DNA of 64,000 nt from Candidatus Scalindua sp. (GTDB lineage: Bacteria; Planctomycetota; Brocadiia; Brocadiales; Scalinduaceae), in assembly GCA_031316155.1 (NCBI GenBank), contig JALDRB010000002.1, positions 186,001-250,000 of the forward strand. Reading direction: 5' to 3'. Made by a program: the position numbers and the translations under genes. This document shows, one piece after another, positions 48,401 to 57,238 of the stretch (positions are counted from its first letter, which is position 1; every line of letters begins with the position of its first letter). The notes beneath the pieces are model-generated. The model saw only the letters and a program-made list of their open reading frames with translations. It ran no database searches and was not told where the DNA came from.

Positions 48401-48777
48401 TTACCTATGTTCCGGATTTAAAGTTAAAGATAGGGATTTACAGAAAAATAAATCGTTTATCTTCCTTCAGGGAGGTAGCCGAGCTGGAAAAAGAGCTGGT
48501 TGACAGGTTTGGACGTGTACCGAAACCAGTTAAGAATCTTTTAACTGAAAGTGAAATCAGAATAGCAGCACAAAATTATCACATACGTTCTCTGAAGCGG
48601 GTTAATGGCACCATCATCTTTTTCTTTGATAATATGAAGAGGGCAGAAACTCTTTTCAGGGATTTTCAGAAACAGGTCAAAGTCCTGGATAGTAACGAAT
48701 TGCATCTCAGGTTACCAGGAAAGAGAATGACACCTGAAGATTTGGCAGAATTTGTTAAAGATTTACTGAATACCTGA
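45469..48777 (+). CDS. mfd: Transcription-repair coupling factor Mfd (5' frameshift suspected)
   Basis: A 1102-residue SF2 translocase that displaces stalled RNA polymerase and recruits UvrA. UvrB-like N-terminal part (FERTRMVELPGEFSLRGGIL; DIFPHTSEKPYRIEFFGDEV), RNAP-binding region, helicase Walker A GDVGYGKTEIAIRAA, DEEQRFG and LTATPIPRTLHMSLLGARD, and the TRG motif. The frame begins at GTG 45469, but family N-terminal sequence continues upstream in another frame (LFQLIRKNPKYQHIVNDML, GLWGSSPAFSFQA) from about 45401, joining if one base is restored near 45517-45520. A further A short at ATGAAAAG (45393) would give MKKLFQLI. Confidence 0.9.
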   Translation: MLHSRIMGIVSGFFISSLAHNITTVNNRGILFVTPKIEEAEEAYEDFNIFFPGEVFYFPVVDEILSQESHYDYETKVRQLSILFKMLKNKGRHASVNQIIVTPIQALLQKVPLPQEIEGNVLPIRTGQELEPEYLQNWLVKGGFERTRMVELPGEFSLRGGILDIFPHTSEKPYRIEFFGDEVESIRTFYPETQLTEKTVSECELLGVQIDAGNTPACQSPVSPGGEGIGNSANDMKCEVFQPDGGLASLFDYFPENSWIVFKEFKDIENRINTIDAIVKSQTNTISLDRIIESCVGMTKVFVSRLPLKEEALHSFSVKEPDHFDKDVNVSMKKIKEISLAHKYTLIFCGNEAEKQRLCDLLSGSDSSSESSEPALLGGQKANGKFLSSDHIEFRIGNLNRGFIFEDTSLAFLTHHEIFSRYQLRRDPKKVIRTRAIDSFLELEEGDYVVHAGHGVGKFLGMQMLHDDGDYERKGEFLVLEFDEGAKVYVPVTKIELVQKYISGFDHIPKLSKLGKQTWKRKKELAEVAVQDVASDLLSLHAIRDAKQGIAYPEDTEWQRKFESEFVFQETEDQLQVLDEIKNDMKSSKPMDRLICGDVGYGKTEIAIRAAFKAVMYGKQVAVLVPTTLLAQQHYRTFSERMADYPVHIDMLCRFKTRKEQKGIVEDLEKGRLDIVIGTHRLIQKDVIFKDLGLVIIDEEQRFGVEHKERLKRFRQTVDVLTLTATPIPRTLHMSLLGARDISSLNTPPQTRQSIQTYLLRFDPTTIRKAIIRELNRDGQVYFVHNRVKDIHRVADLIRKIIPDSRISVAHGQMPERSLEKIMVEFVNGKSDILVSTTIIESGLDIPNVNTIFINNADNFGLSDLHQLRGRVGRYKHRAYTYLLLPKNRPITPEAEKRLKALIDFSELGAGFKIAMRDLEIRGAGNIIGVQQHGHIEAVGYEMFCRLLEIAIRKAKNESVSVCPEVHINLHLESYLPVTYVPDLKLKIGIYRKINRLSSFREVAELEKELVDRFGRVPKPVKNLLTESEIRIAAQNYHIRSLKRVNGTIIFFFDNMKRAETLFRDFQKQVKVLDSNELHLRLPGKRMTPEDLAEFVKDLLNT

Positions 48778-48988
48778 GTTTTTTCGTGCAATACATAGAC
48801 AAAATCTTTCTGATATGGTATAAAAGATTACCTGATAAAATATCTTCATATGGTGTATGTTACAAACTGTTTGTAAGGGTGATCAGCGTTTTATCTATTT
48901 TTTACCGTTTATTTTGTTGTTTTTTACCCTTTGTGATGATGCGCAGCGGTCTGTTTCAAGAAATCAAAAAGTTAGAGGAGTATAATAC

Positions 48989-49957
48989 GTGAAATTCTCA
49001 TTATTCTTGTTTTTCATAGTACAATTCTTCTTTTTGTGCCGGGTGGATGCAGATAACCTGAAAGCAGTACGGGTTGTAGTAAATGGAGAGATAATTACGG
49101 AATTTGATGTAAGAAACCGTGTTGCGGAGGCTTTCTATCTCGCGGAAGGAAACTATTCCGGGGAAGAACTGCTTCAAAAGAAACGTGAGTTACTTAACAA
49201 TGCTGTTGAAGAATTAATTGAAAGGAAAATTCTTGTGCAGGAAGCGGAGAAATTGATTCTTTCTGATCCTGACAAATCAGCGGCGGTTGAAAAGCAATTA
49301 GAATCGTTTTTACAAGGAGCCGTGGATGAAGTAGGTTCTCTTTTTAAGTTTTATGAATTAGCTCACAAACAGGGAATTGATCCCTTGAAAAAAAGGGTGG
49401 AATTAAAGAAGGATATAATGGTTGATGAAATACTGCGTGAGAATGTTTATAGAAAAATACACATTACTCCTAAACAAATTAAACGTTATTACGAAGAGCA
49501 CATGGAAGATTTCTCAGAAGAGGGAAGCTTAAGTTTTCGGCAGATATTCGTCCGTTTTTCCAGTTATGATTCACACGAAGAGGCAAAGTCATTTGCAGAG
49601 GAGCTCCTGAAGAAACTGAAGAACGGGGAAAAATTTGCAGATATTGCCAAGGAGTATTCACAAGGACCACATTCGTATAAGGGAGGTTTGTGGGGAGCTG
49701 ATGAAGTAAAGGATTTCAGGAAAGACCTTGTAGCAGACATTGAGAAATTAAAGAAAGGTGAAATCAGCCAGATAGTGGAAACCTCTATTGGTTATCATAT
49801 CTTCAAGGTTGAGGATGTTACTCATGCCAAGAATCTTTCTTTTAAAGAGGTTCAAAGTAAAATCGAAAATATCCTTTTTCGTGATGTGTTTCTCGAAAAG
49901 AAAAAAGAATATCTGGAGAAACTTAAGAAAAATGTGGTAATTAAGAGGTACTATTAA
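48989..49957 (+). CDS. SurA-like peptidyl-prolyl isomerase (parvulin)
   Basis: A 322-residue periplasmic protein. GTG start with TTAGAGGAG nine bases upstream, signal peptide FSLFLFFIVQFFFLCRVDA, SurA-type N-terminal domain with VRVVVNGEIITEFDV, helical linker, and a parvulin rotamase domain (LSFRQIFVRFSSYDS; GEKFADIAKEYSQGPHSYKG; IGYHIFKVEDV). SurA-type proteins fold outer-membrane proteins in Gram-negative cells, fitting the LPS genes. It follows mfd by 211 bp. Confidence 0.87.
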   Translation: MKFSLFLFFIVQFFFLCRVDADNLKAVRVVVNGEIITEFDVRNRVAEAFYLAEGNYSGEELLQKKRELLNNAVEELIERKILVQEAEKLILSDPDKSAAVEKQLESFLQGAVDEVGSLFKFYELAHKQGIDPLKKRVELKKDIMVDEILRENVYRKIHITPKQIKRYYEEHMEDFSEEGSLSFRQIFVRFSSYDSHEEAKSFAEELLKKLKNGEKFADIAKEYSQGPHSYKGGLWGADEVKDFRKDLVADIEKLKKGEISQIVETSIGYHIFKVEDVTHAKNLSFKEVQSKIENILFRDVFLEKKKEYLEKLKKNVVIKRYY

Positions 49958-51161
49958 CAATAATTTTTGCAAAACGGCGTTTTCCGACCTTGAGGACCAT
50001 CCCGGTTTTTATTTCAACTTCAACTGATGGATCGGTTAATGTCTTATCATCAATACTCACGGCTCCCTGTGTTATTAATCTTCTTGCTTCTCCGTTTGTG
50101 CTGGAGAAGCCACTTAATACCAGTAATTTTACCAGCCACAGCTTGTGATTCTCTCCGGTGTCTTCTGAAGAGATTTGAATTTGCGAGACATCATCGGGAA
50201 GTTTCCGTTCCTTGAAAATTCTGTCAAACTCTTTTGCTGCCCTTTCGGCTGTTTCTTCACTATGATAACGACGGATAATGGCTTTTCCTAAATTGACTTT
50301 TGTCTGCCTTGGGTGGACTTTTAAATGACTTTCTATTTCTTCTTGAGTTGCATCAGTAGCCAGCTCAAAATATTTACACATAAGGTTGTCAGGGATAGAC
50401 ATCACTTTACCGAATATCTCCTTTGGCTCTTCATAAATACCGATATAGTTTCCCAGGCTTTTACTCATTTTCTTGTTTCCATCTGTTCCTTCGAGCAGAG
50501 GGGTGGTGAGGGCAACCTGTGGTTCCATGTTTTTGTCCCGCTGGAGGTCCCGCCCTACGAGTAAGCTGAAGGTTTGATCGGTACCGCCAATTTCTACATC
50601 GCTTCTTATCATTATCGAATCATATCCCTGCATCAGTGGATAAATGAATTCATGCAGGCTTATGGGAATTCCCGAATTGTATCTTTTTGTGAAGTCATCC
50701 CGTTCAAGCATTCTCGCTACGGTCATTTTTGATACTAATGAAATTACTTCGGTAAATTTCATTTCACTGAACCAACTGCTGTTGTAATGGATTTCAGTTT
50801 TTTCTAAATTCAGTATTTTACCCAATTGGTTTAAATATGTTTTTGTATTATCCTTTATCTCTTTGTGTGTTAACTGTGGCCTGGTCTTATTTACACCGCT
50901 TGGATCACCCACGAAAGCTGTATAATCACCAATTATGAGAATTGCAGTATGCCCCAGCTCCTGGAAATGACGTAACTTATGGATGGGGACTGCGTTTCCA
51001 ATATGTATGTCCGGAGCAGTAGGGTCGAGACCAAGCTTTATACGGAGAGGTTTGTTTGATTTTATTGATCTGCGGAGTTTATCGACAAGTTCATCTTCCC
51101 GAACAATGTCGACAATACCTCGCTTAATTATCTTTAACTGTTCTTCTATGTTCTTAAACAT
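49941..51161 (-). CDS. tyrS: Tyrosyl-tRNA synthetase
   Basis: A 406-residue class I synthetase charging tRNA-Tyr. The HIGH-like motif is HIGNAVPIHKLRHFQELG (about residues 55-72), the tyrosine-binding GDYTAFVGDPSG and QGYDSIMIRSDVEIGGTDQT are present, and the KMSKS loop reads KKMSKSLGN. The C-terminal S4 domain (DDVSQIQIS, LITQGAVSID) is complete. It overlaps the CPBP gene start region by 8 bp on the same strand and converges with the PPIase gene (17 bp overlap of stop regions). Confidence 0.93.
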   Translation of the reverse strand: MFKNIEEQLKIIKRGIVDIVREDELVDKLRRSIKSNKPLRIKLGLDPTAPDIHIGNAVPIHKLRHFQELGHTAILIIGDYTAFVGDPSGVNKTRPQLTHKEIKDNTKTYLNQLGKILNLEKTEIHYNSSWFSEMKFTEVISLVSKMTVARMLERDDFTKRYNSGIPISLHEFIYPLMQGYDSIMIRSDVEIGGTDQTFSLLVGRDLQRDKNMEPQVALTTPLLEGTDGNKKMSKSLGNYIGIYEEPKEIFGKVMSIPDNLMCKYFELATDATQEEIESHLKVHPRQTKVNLGKAIIRRYHSEETAERAAKEFDRIFKERKLPDDVSQIQISSEDTGENHKLWLVKLLVLSGFSSTNGEARRLITQGAVSIDDKTLTDPSVEVEIKTGMVLKVGKRRFAKIIVNSTS

Positions 51162-51897
51162 GATCCTTAAAAAGCTGTTTGTATGAGATGAGAAAGGCTA
51201 AGGTAATTGAATTATGCAATATATGTACGGTTATAGGTGCTATCAACGATCTGGTTTTCTCAAATAAATATGCCAACAAGACTCCTAATATAAAAATTTG
51301 AAGAAATACATGGATATTCAAATGGACTAATGCAAAGAGAGAACCACTGAATATAATTGTTTTTGTTTTGCCGAAGACAGGTCTTATGGCAGGATGAAGG
51401 AAACCTCTGAAAAGAAGTTCTTCAATAACCGGTGCTGCTAATGTTCCGAAAAAAACCATGAAAACGAGCACAGGTAAAGAGTCCTCCTCCAGAAGTTTCA
51501 TAATAATTTCCTGATTTCCGGGAGAAATACCAAACAATTTAAATATAAGATCAACGGTGTAGCTTGCTAGTATGATAAAAGGGAGAATGATAAAGTAATG
51601 TTTGAGTCCTAATCGTACATTGGATTTCCAGTTATCGGAAGTCAATCCGAGGGCACTCAGCGGTTGGCCGTAATTTACATGAATGATATAGAACACGTAT
51701 AAGCATGCAAAAACATTAACCCCTAAGGATAAAGTCAGTATGGTAACATTATGACCGAGTAATTCGGCTACATCCAAACCTAAAAATGTTTTAAAGATCT
51801 TCAGGAGAAGCGGTATTCCAACCATCATCATAGTAAAATAGCAGAGAAATACTTTACATATGTCTCTTAAATTCCAACGGATATCATTCAGCATCAT
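51154..51897 (-). CDS. CPBP-family intramembrane metalloprotease
   Basis: A 247-residue membrane protein with about six hydrophobic segments. The abortive-infection/CPBP signature is present: PVIEELLFRGFLHPAIRP (E-E-x3-R) and GSLFALVHLNIHVFLQIF (His), then LAPITVHILHNSI with H-x3-N. Members are putative Rce1-like proteases. Its 3' end overlaps the tyrS start by 8 bp, so the two are co-transcribed. Confidence 0.85.
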   Translation of the reverse strand: MMLNDIRWNLRDICKVFLCYFTMMMVGIPLLLKIFKTFLGLDVAELLGHNVTILTLSLGVNVFACLYVFYIIHVNYGQPLSALGLTSDNWKSNVRLGLKHYFIILPFIILASYTVDLIFKLFGISPGNQEIIMKLLEEDSLPVLVFMVFFGTLAAPVIEELLFRGFLHPAIRPVFGKTKTIIFSGSLFALVHLNIHVFLQIFILGVLLAYLFEKTRSLIAPITVHILHNSITLAFLISYKQLFKDHV

Positions 51898-52021
51898 AGG
51901 TTAAGGGGATGTGAGCGGTATATGTGCTATCTGAAGCTTATTAAAATGCAAAAAACTTAAAAAATATTTTTTTTTCTGGTAAAAATAAACGTGATTTATT
52001 GAAAAATTCTCAATGAAGGTA

Positions 52022-52424
52022 TTAGTGACCGCCCAATAGTTGGACGATGACTTCCCTTGTTCGAGGACCATCAAATTCACAGAGAAAAATGCCCTGCCAT
52101 CTACCTAAAGCGAGTGTTCCGCCACTAACCGGAACATTTTCTGATGAACCAATCAATGAGGTTTTAATATGGGCGGCTGAATTACCCTCGGCATGGGCAT
52201 AATTACCATTCAGAGGGACAAGTTTGTTTAAACCATATAAAATATCATCTTTTACCGAAGGGTCAGCATTTTCATTAATCGTTATTCCAGAAGTTGTGTG
52301 AGGAGAAAAAACAGTGCAAATACCATCTTCTAATTTTGATTTTCTTATAATACCATCTACTTCTCTCGTGATATCTATGAATTCTGTTTGTGAGTGTGAT
52401 TTAACTTTTTAAAGTATATTTCAT
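52022..52424 (-). CDS. yjbQ: YjbQ/UPF0047 family protein, frameshifted near the start
   Basis: The full family sequence reads VKSHSQTEFIDITREVDGII, SPHTTSGITINENADPSVKD, LPLNGNYAHAEGNSAAHIKT-like (VPLNGNYAHAEGNSAAHI) and GRWQGIFLCEFDGPRTREVI, ending at TAA 52022. H and E residues of the metal site are present. The ATG at 52424 reads MKYTLKS then stop; the remainder joins if one A is removed from AAAAAGTT near 52403-52407. Restored length is 133 residues, as expected. These proteins act as metal-dependent thiamin-phosphate synthase-like enzymes. Sequencing error is possible. Confidence 0.7.
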
Positions 52425-52469
52425 GACTTCTTACCCTTTTTTTAAGGCTTTTTTTTTATACGCTTCGTA

Positions 52470-52820
52470 TTCTTCTTCATTCATAAGCAAATCAAGTTTC
52501 AGGTTCTAAAATTCGGATTTTTTTATTAACCAGCCTTCACAAAAGGATCTTTTTGCAATTTTTTTAAATTGTTGTATAGATCAAGAATTGGTCTTAATTA
52601 CTTCACCATCAATTGGTACAACCAAATCCTGTAACTCGTCCATAGATTCTTCGCCATAAGCAATATCGGAAACAACTTCATCTCCAACCTTTGGCAGGCT
52701 AAGGGATATCAGATTTCCAATCTCGCTTAACAGAAAATCTGTTACTCCTATGGTTGCAAACTTTCTTTTTAAATTAATCCAGTTATGAGATTTCGTAAAT
52801 TTATGATTTCCTGTACTCAT
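52470..52820 (-). pseudogene. gcvH: Glycine cleavage H-like protein, frameshifted in the 3' half
   Basis: The intact frame 52581-52820 encodes the lipoyl-domain start MSTGNHKFTKSHNWINLKRK, IGVTDFLLSEIGNLISLSLP and the lipoyl-site segment YGEESMDELQDLVVPIDGE, then a stop in EVIKTNS. Family sequence continues in other frames as LQKDPF, EGWLIKKSEF and NLKLDLLMNEEEYEAYK, so at least two indels interrupt it. The lipoyl Lys expected before the S-x-x-x-L motif is not clear (DELQD replaces the usual SVKA). Complete H proteins are about 125 residues. Confidence 0.6.
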
Positions 52821-53374
52821 TTTCGTAAAGTTGAAATTTTTTTATAGTTGTGTAAATAGGGCCATACGGAGTTAGTTCGCTTTGAATTAAAGAAATATAA
52901 TGAATCTTTTCCTGTCCAAAGAAACGATCGGAATCAGATTGCAACAGTTCTGTGAGTTTGCGTAAATTCTTCTGTGATTTTGTCCTGCCAATAGTAATAT
53001 GGTAACATAGTTCTTCGTATCCCGTTTTTATACCATACTCTTCTATTCCTTTTTCAAGCTGTTCAAAAATCTTTGTCAGATTATTGTCTTTATCCTGTAT
53101 ACAAACAAACGGTATGCGGGGTTTTTTTATCGTTGGAAACGCACCAACGTTGCTATTTGTATTCCTAAAGGGCTGAAAAATGACACAACAGCATCAATAA
53201 ATTTGATCAATGCGGGAAGATCATCAATATTTCCAAGAAATTTTACTATTGAATGTTTTCAGAAGCCACCCACCGAACACCTGCATCAGCTTTTTTCAGA
53301 TGATTTAAATATCCAAGTATACGCTCTTTTATTCTTTTTTCAATTTCAATTGCTAAAAATAATCTAATAGCCAT
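52801..53374 (-). pseudogene. thpR: RNA 2',3'-cyclic phosphodiesterase (ThpR/LigT), frameshifted
   Basis: ATG 53374 begins MAIRLFLAIEIEKRIKERIL and continues RWVASENIQ then stop. Family sequence resumes in another frame as VKFLGNIDDLPALIKFID and again as VGAFPTIKKPRIPFVCIQ, YEELCYHITIGRTKSQKNLR (the second H-x-T motif) and LTPYGPIYTTIKKF. The first H-x-T motif falls exactly at the first break, where several bases are missing (about 7). The stop lies inside gcvH, overlapping by 20 bp. These enzymes hydrolyse 2',3'-cyclic phosphates. Confidence 0.65.
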
Positions 53375-53416
53375 TTAATTTTGACCATAGATACGTATTG
53401 TGTTAATAGTTTTTGT

Positions 53417-54673
53417 TTATAAAAATGTTTTCATTGCGTATTCCAGCCGGTTGAGCGTCTTTTCCTTGCCCAAGAGCTCTAATGTCTCAAAGATTCCTGC
53501 GCTTGCACTTTTTCCGATAATTGCAACTCTTAACGGTTGGGCCAATTTGCCAAAACCAATACCATGTTGGGTTGTTATATCCCGTAAACAATCTTCAATT
53601 TCCTGAATCGAGAAATTCTCAAGTTCTTTCAATTTTGCGTATGTATCACTAATTAAACGAGAAGCTCCATCTATCTTGAGGAATTTTTCAACCGCACTAC
53701 TCTCGTATTCTATCTGATTTCGAAAGAAAGGAGACGTTTGTGTTGTGAATTCGGATAATGTCTTAAATCTGTCTTTATAAAGTTCAATCAGTTTTTTCAG
53801 CCAGGTATCCGAAAGTTGCGTGGTGTCAAAGCCCGCCTTTTGAATATAGTAATGCAATTTAGCTGAGAGCTGTTCCGCAGGTAATTCCCGTATATATTTA
53901 CTATTCATCCAATCAAGCTTTACGGTATCAAACCTTGCACTGGCTTTATTGACCCGTTTTAAAGAAAATTTCTCAATCATCTCCTGTTTGGTTAAAATTT
54001 CCTGGTCGTTTCCCGGTGACCAGCCAAGTAGTGCAATAAAATTAATTATTGCTTCAGGCAGATATCCTTTTTCTCGATATTCGACAGCGGAGGTTGCTCC
54101 GTGCCGCTTACTCAAACGGGTGCCATCCTCACCAAGGATCATGGGAATATGAGCAAATTTGGGTAAATCAAATCCCAGTGCATGATAAAGGGCGATCTGC
54201 CTTGGCGTATTTGATATATGGTCGTCTCCGCGAATGATGTGAGTTATCTCCATCAAACCATCATCAACTACACAGGCAAAATTATAGGTAGGAAAACCGT
54301 CACCTTTCTTGATTATGAAATCTTCGAGAAGAGCGGTATCGAATTTAATTTTTCCATGTATTAAATCGTCAATATCCGTAATCACATCCCGAATCTTAAA
54401 GCGTACAGCTCTCCCTTTTTCAGGATCATCGATGTATTCGGCGTCTCCCTGCTTCAAAAGTTTTTCAACATATTCCTGATAGATATTAAGCCTCTGACTC
54501 TGATAGTAAGGGCCCTCATCCCAATCTAATCCCAACCAGGTTAAACTATCCAGAATTGACTGTGTAGCCTCTTGTGTAGAACGTACCTGATCGGTATCTT
54601 CGATTCTCAAGATCAGTTTTCCATCATTATTTCTGGCAAAAAGCCAGTTGTAAGAGCAGTCTTGCTCCACCAA
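53417..54673 (-). CDS. gltX: Glutamyl-tRNA synthetase, 5' end frameshifted
   Basis: A class I synthetase for tRNA-Glu. The frame encodes YNWLFARNNDGKLILRIEDT onward, ADQVRSTQEAT, and the KMSKS-type loop RLSKRHGATS, with a complete C-terminal half. The N-terminus including HIGH is in other frames: ATG 54726 (after GGAGAG) reads MTKVKVK, then FPPSPTGFLHIGGAR appears, then EQDCSYNWLF. The pieces join with one base removed near GTAAAGAT and one base added at AGACTG and one at CTCTTAC. Restored it starts at 54726. As gltX is usually essential, homopolymer error is likely. Confidence 0.85.
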   Translation of the reverse strand: MVEQDCSYNWLFARNNDGKLILRIEDTDQVRSTQEATQSILDSLTWLGLDWDEGPYYQSQRLNIYQEYVEKLLKQGDAEYIDDPEKGRAVRFKIRDVITDIDDLIHGKIKFDTALLEDFIIKKGDGFPTYNFACVVDDGLMEITHIIRGDDHISNTPRQIALYHALGFDLPKFAHIPMILGEDGTRLSKRHGATSAVEYREKGYLPEAIINFIALLGWSPGNDQEILTKQEMIEKFSLKRVNKASARFDTVKLDWMNSKYIRELPAEQLSAKLHYYIQKAGFDTTQLSDTWLKKLIELYKDRFKTLSEFTTQTSPFFRNQIEYESSAVEKFLKIDGASRLISDTYAKLKELENFSIQEIEDCLRDITTQHGIGFGKLAQPLRVAIIGKSASAGIFETLELLGKEKTLNRLEYAMKTFL

Positions 54674-54941
54674 TATGCAAAAAACCGGTTGGGCTGGGAG
54701 GAAATCTTTACCTTTACTTTTGTCATTTGTTTTACTCTCCTGTCACAATTACTCGGCATGATAATACATTTCTCTATCGCTCTGCTGTTTCATTCTTTGG
54801 GTCTACTATATTATTCCCACGAAAGCGGGGATCGGTAATTAGGCAACTATTTGCAAAGATCTCTCCACCGTAATGAAAAATCACAGACTGATGTGTCCGA
54901 TGAGAGTCGCTAAGTTAATGCATTATCTTTCAGAATCATGT

Positions 54942-55224
54942 TTTATGTGCGTTAGCACACCCGCCTGAACAAGTCATTCGGGCAGGTGCCAAAGAAGGGC
55001 GCAAATCAAGCGACCTGCCCTGTAGAATAGATTATTTCAGGTTACTAGTTGTACTAAGCAAAAAGAGGAAAGAGCTTAACCTGAAACCTCCTCTTAAGTA
55101 TTATTCAACAGGGCATGGATATCGCTGCCTGCCCGGCCTACAGACCATTCGCCAGCCCGACGAGCATTCTGGCGGGGACGAGGTACCCATTTGGACAGAG
55201 TTGTGCAGGATGCACTAACTCGAT
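54942..55224 (+). repeat. Repeat D, copy 3 (composite)
   Basis: GTGCGTTAGCACAC head and TTGTGCAGGATGCACTAAC tail of repeat D, separated by about 230 bp that includes GC-rich palindromes and repeat H. It looks like insertions inside D. Confidence 0.55.
55127..55190 (+). repeat. Repeat H, copy 2
   Basis: CCCGGCCTACAGACC, ATTCGCCAGCCCGACGAG, then CATTCTGGCGGGGACG, matching 34103-34157. Confidence 0.7.
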
Positions 55225-55349
55225 GTATAGGAATTTCAATATTTCCTTATTTTTTTGCGCTGAAGGTGCAAGTTCAAAAGACCGTAAAAACTGCCATGGA
55301 CGGCAGTTTTAGGGATTTTGGAAAAGTTGGCCAGGATAGCCTAACTTGT
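55223..55349 (+). repeat. Repeat B, copy 6
   Basis: Three-hairpin form. The first stem has GCGC opposite GTGC (G-U wobble), the second is unchanged. It ends at the argC stop region. Confidence 0.85.
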
Positions 55350-56365
55350 CAAAGGAGTCCCATTGTCTCACGATGGCCGCACATGATATTCATATTTTGC
55401 ACTGCCTGTCCTGAAGCACCTTTCATTAAATTGTCTATACTTGAAAAAATTATTGTACGTTCACCTAAAACTTTTGCAGAAATTTCACAGGTGTTTGTAT
55501 TAACAACATCCTTTATCTTTGGAAGTTTGTCATCTGAACAGACTCGAACAAATGGCTCTCTTGCATAAAAATCGTTGAATAAATCCCTGATCTCCTCATT
55601 GGTGATCTTTTTTTTCGTCTTAACGTACATTGAACACAAAATGCCTCTGTTCATGGGAATCAAATGTGGTGTAAAATAGACGAATGTATCTGAATTTCCG
55701 ATCAGGGAAATGATACTTTCTATTTCTGGCGTATGCCTGTGTACTCCGACATTATATGCCTCCAGATTCTCATTCCGTTCACAGTAATGTGTGCTCTCTT
55801 TTGGTTCACGGCCGCTTCCGGATATTCCGGATTTTGCATCTATGATAATATCGTCATTATAAATAAGGTTTTTCTGGATCAAAGGGGCCAAACCAAGGAG
55901 TGCGGAAGTGGGATAACATCCAGGATTTGCTACAAGCGTAGCACCTTTAATCTTTTCTCTAAACAACTCAGGAAGACCATAAACAGCTGTTTTCAAATGA
56001 GAAGGATCAGAATGTTTCACCTTATACCATTTTTCGTAAACTGATATCTCCTTGAACCGGTAGTCGGCGCTGAGATCAACTACCTTGATTCCTGCATCTA
56101 AAAATTGAGGCACATATTGCATGGATATCGTTGGTGGAAGTGTTATAAAAACCAGATCAACATCCTTTGGCACATCGTTTTTACTCAATTGTGAGCAGGG
56201 CATATCGAAGGTCTTCGTTAAAACAGTAAAAACGTCAGAAATCCTGATTCCTGTTTCCTGTCTCGTACCAAGATAGGTAATTTCTGCATCAGGATGTCTT
56301 AACAGGGTCTTAATGAGTTCCAGACTTGTGTAAGCGGTAGCCCCAACAATCCCAACTTTTGTCAA
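55349..56365 (-). CDS. argC: N-acetyl-gamma-glutamyl-phosphate reductase
   Basis: A 338-residue NADPH enzyme of arginine synthesis that reduces N-acetylglutamyl phosphate to the semialdehyde. Opening KVGIVGATAYTSLELIKTLL shows the Rossmann loop, the catalytic Cys is in LVANPGCYPTSALLGLAPL (about residue 148), and the His/Arg region is GVHRHTPEIESIISLI. Length is typical. No other arg genes lie beside it. Its 3' end abuts repeat B copy 6. Confidence 0.93.
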   Translation of the reverse strand: MTKVGIVGATAYTSLELIKTLLRHPDAEITYLGTRQETGIRISDVFTVLTKTFDMPCSQLSKNDVPKDVDLVFITLPPTISMQYVPQFLDAGIKVVDLSADYRFKEISVYEKWYKVKHSDPSHLKTAVYGLPELFREKIKGATLVANPGCYPTSALLGLAPLIQKNLIYNDDIIIDAKSGISGSGREPKESTHYCERNENLEAYNVGVHRHTPEIESIISLIGNSDTFVYFTPHLIPMNRGILCSMYVKTKKKITNEEIRDLFNDFYAREPFVRVCSDDKLPKIKDVVNTNTCEISAKVLGERTIIFSSIDNLMKGASGQAVQNMNIMCGHRETMGLL

Positions 56366-57238
56366 TGCTTCTCTTCCTTTTCAATGCCGAAAAAATCATA
56401 ACTTCTTAAAAGATAATCACTTTTGAATTATTTTGAATGATAACAATCATTCACGAAAACGTCAATTGAAAATTTGAGTACGACTAAAAAGCACGTATAC
56501 TTTAAACTTTCGGGAGATGAACTGATAACGTATTTCTTGTCAAATTTAAGGTAGCAGAAAAATGGTGCAGGATTAATTTTTCTCAGTTTTCTGAATATTT
56601 CATGTGGAGGAATATTGTCTTTATCTTCCGTTTCTTTATGTTTCCGAAGATTTCTGGTTCTTTCTGCATGTTAGAAGCCTGATTGAGAATCCAGGTAAAC
56701 TGCTTGAATCTTTTTTCTGTACTTTTGATAGTAAGCGGACTAAAATTAGAAGAAGCGAGTTAATGCCTGTTTTCTTGATGGTTGCGGGTCAGAATGGTAT
56801 CATAAAAACTATGGCAAAGATCATAACCAAAATATCCAACTGCTCCACACGTAAACGGTACAGAATCAATATGAGCATCCAGACGGAATCAGTTCAAAAG
56901 ATTGCGTAGTTCATCAAAATGGTTTTCCCTCTTTTTTGTAATTCCCAGACGGTCTTGGAGTATTATATTCTGGCCTTTTGATCGTGTCGTGAGGAATGGA
57001 TCATACCCTATGAATGAGTGTCTTCCTATATGGGGAATCACTAGAGAACTGTCGAGGTAAAAGTTTTTTGAATGCTCCTGGGCGCAAAGAAAAATTTTAG
57101 ATAAGCCTGTTTTATTGTCAATCTCTCGAATTGTTAATCTGTTTTTTTGGTTTGCTGGTTACGCTACGCATCAGAGAAGATATTTTATCATCATTTTAGC
57201 AACTTTCACATTACAAAAGTAATAGGAGAAGGTTTCGC
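56366..57238. other. Long gap without recognised gene
   Basis: About 870 bp. Short open frames are present but none looks like a protein family, and no repeat family from this window was matched. It may hold decayed coding sequence. Confidence 0.4.

Larger units (their letters stand above)
54727..55348. other. Repeat-filled gap between gltX and argC
   Basis: Holds a palindrome at 54812-54833, repeat D head at 54942, GC-rich G-type words (54958-54985), repeat H copy 2, repeat D tail (to 55224) and repeat B copy 6. No gene seen. Confidence 0.6.

Noticed and set aside
48786..48992. 68-codon hydrophobic frame between mfd and the PPIase gene
   Set aside because: No ribosome site, no family, and its end overlaps the PPIase signal peptide start; more likely leader sequence.
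56604..56909. 101-codon frame in the gap upstream of fxsA
   Set aside because: Composition and lack of motifs do not support a protein; no ribosome site seen.
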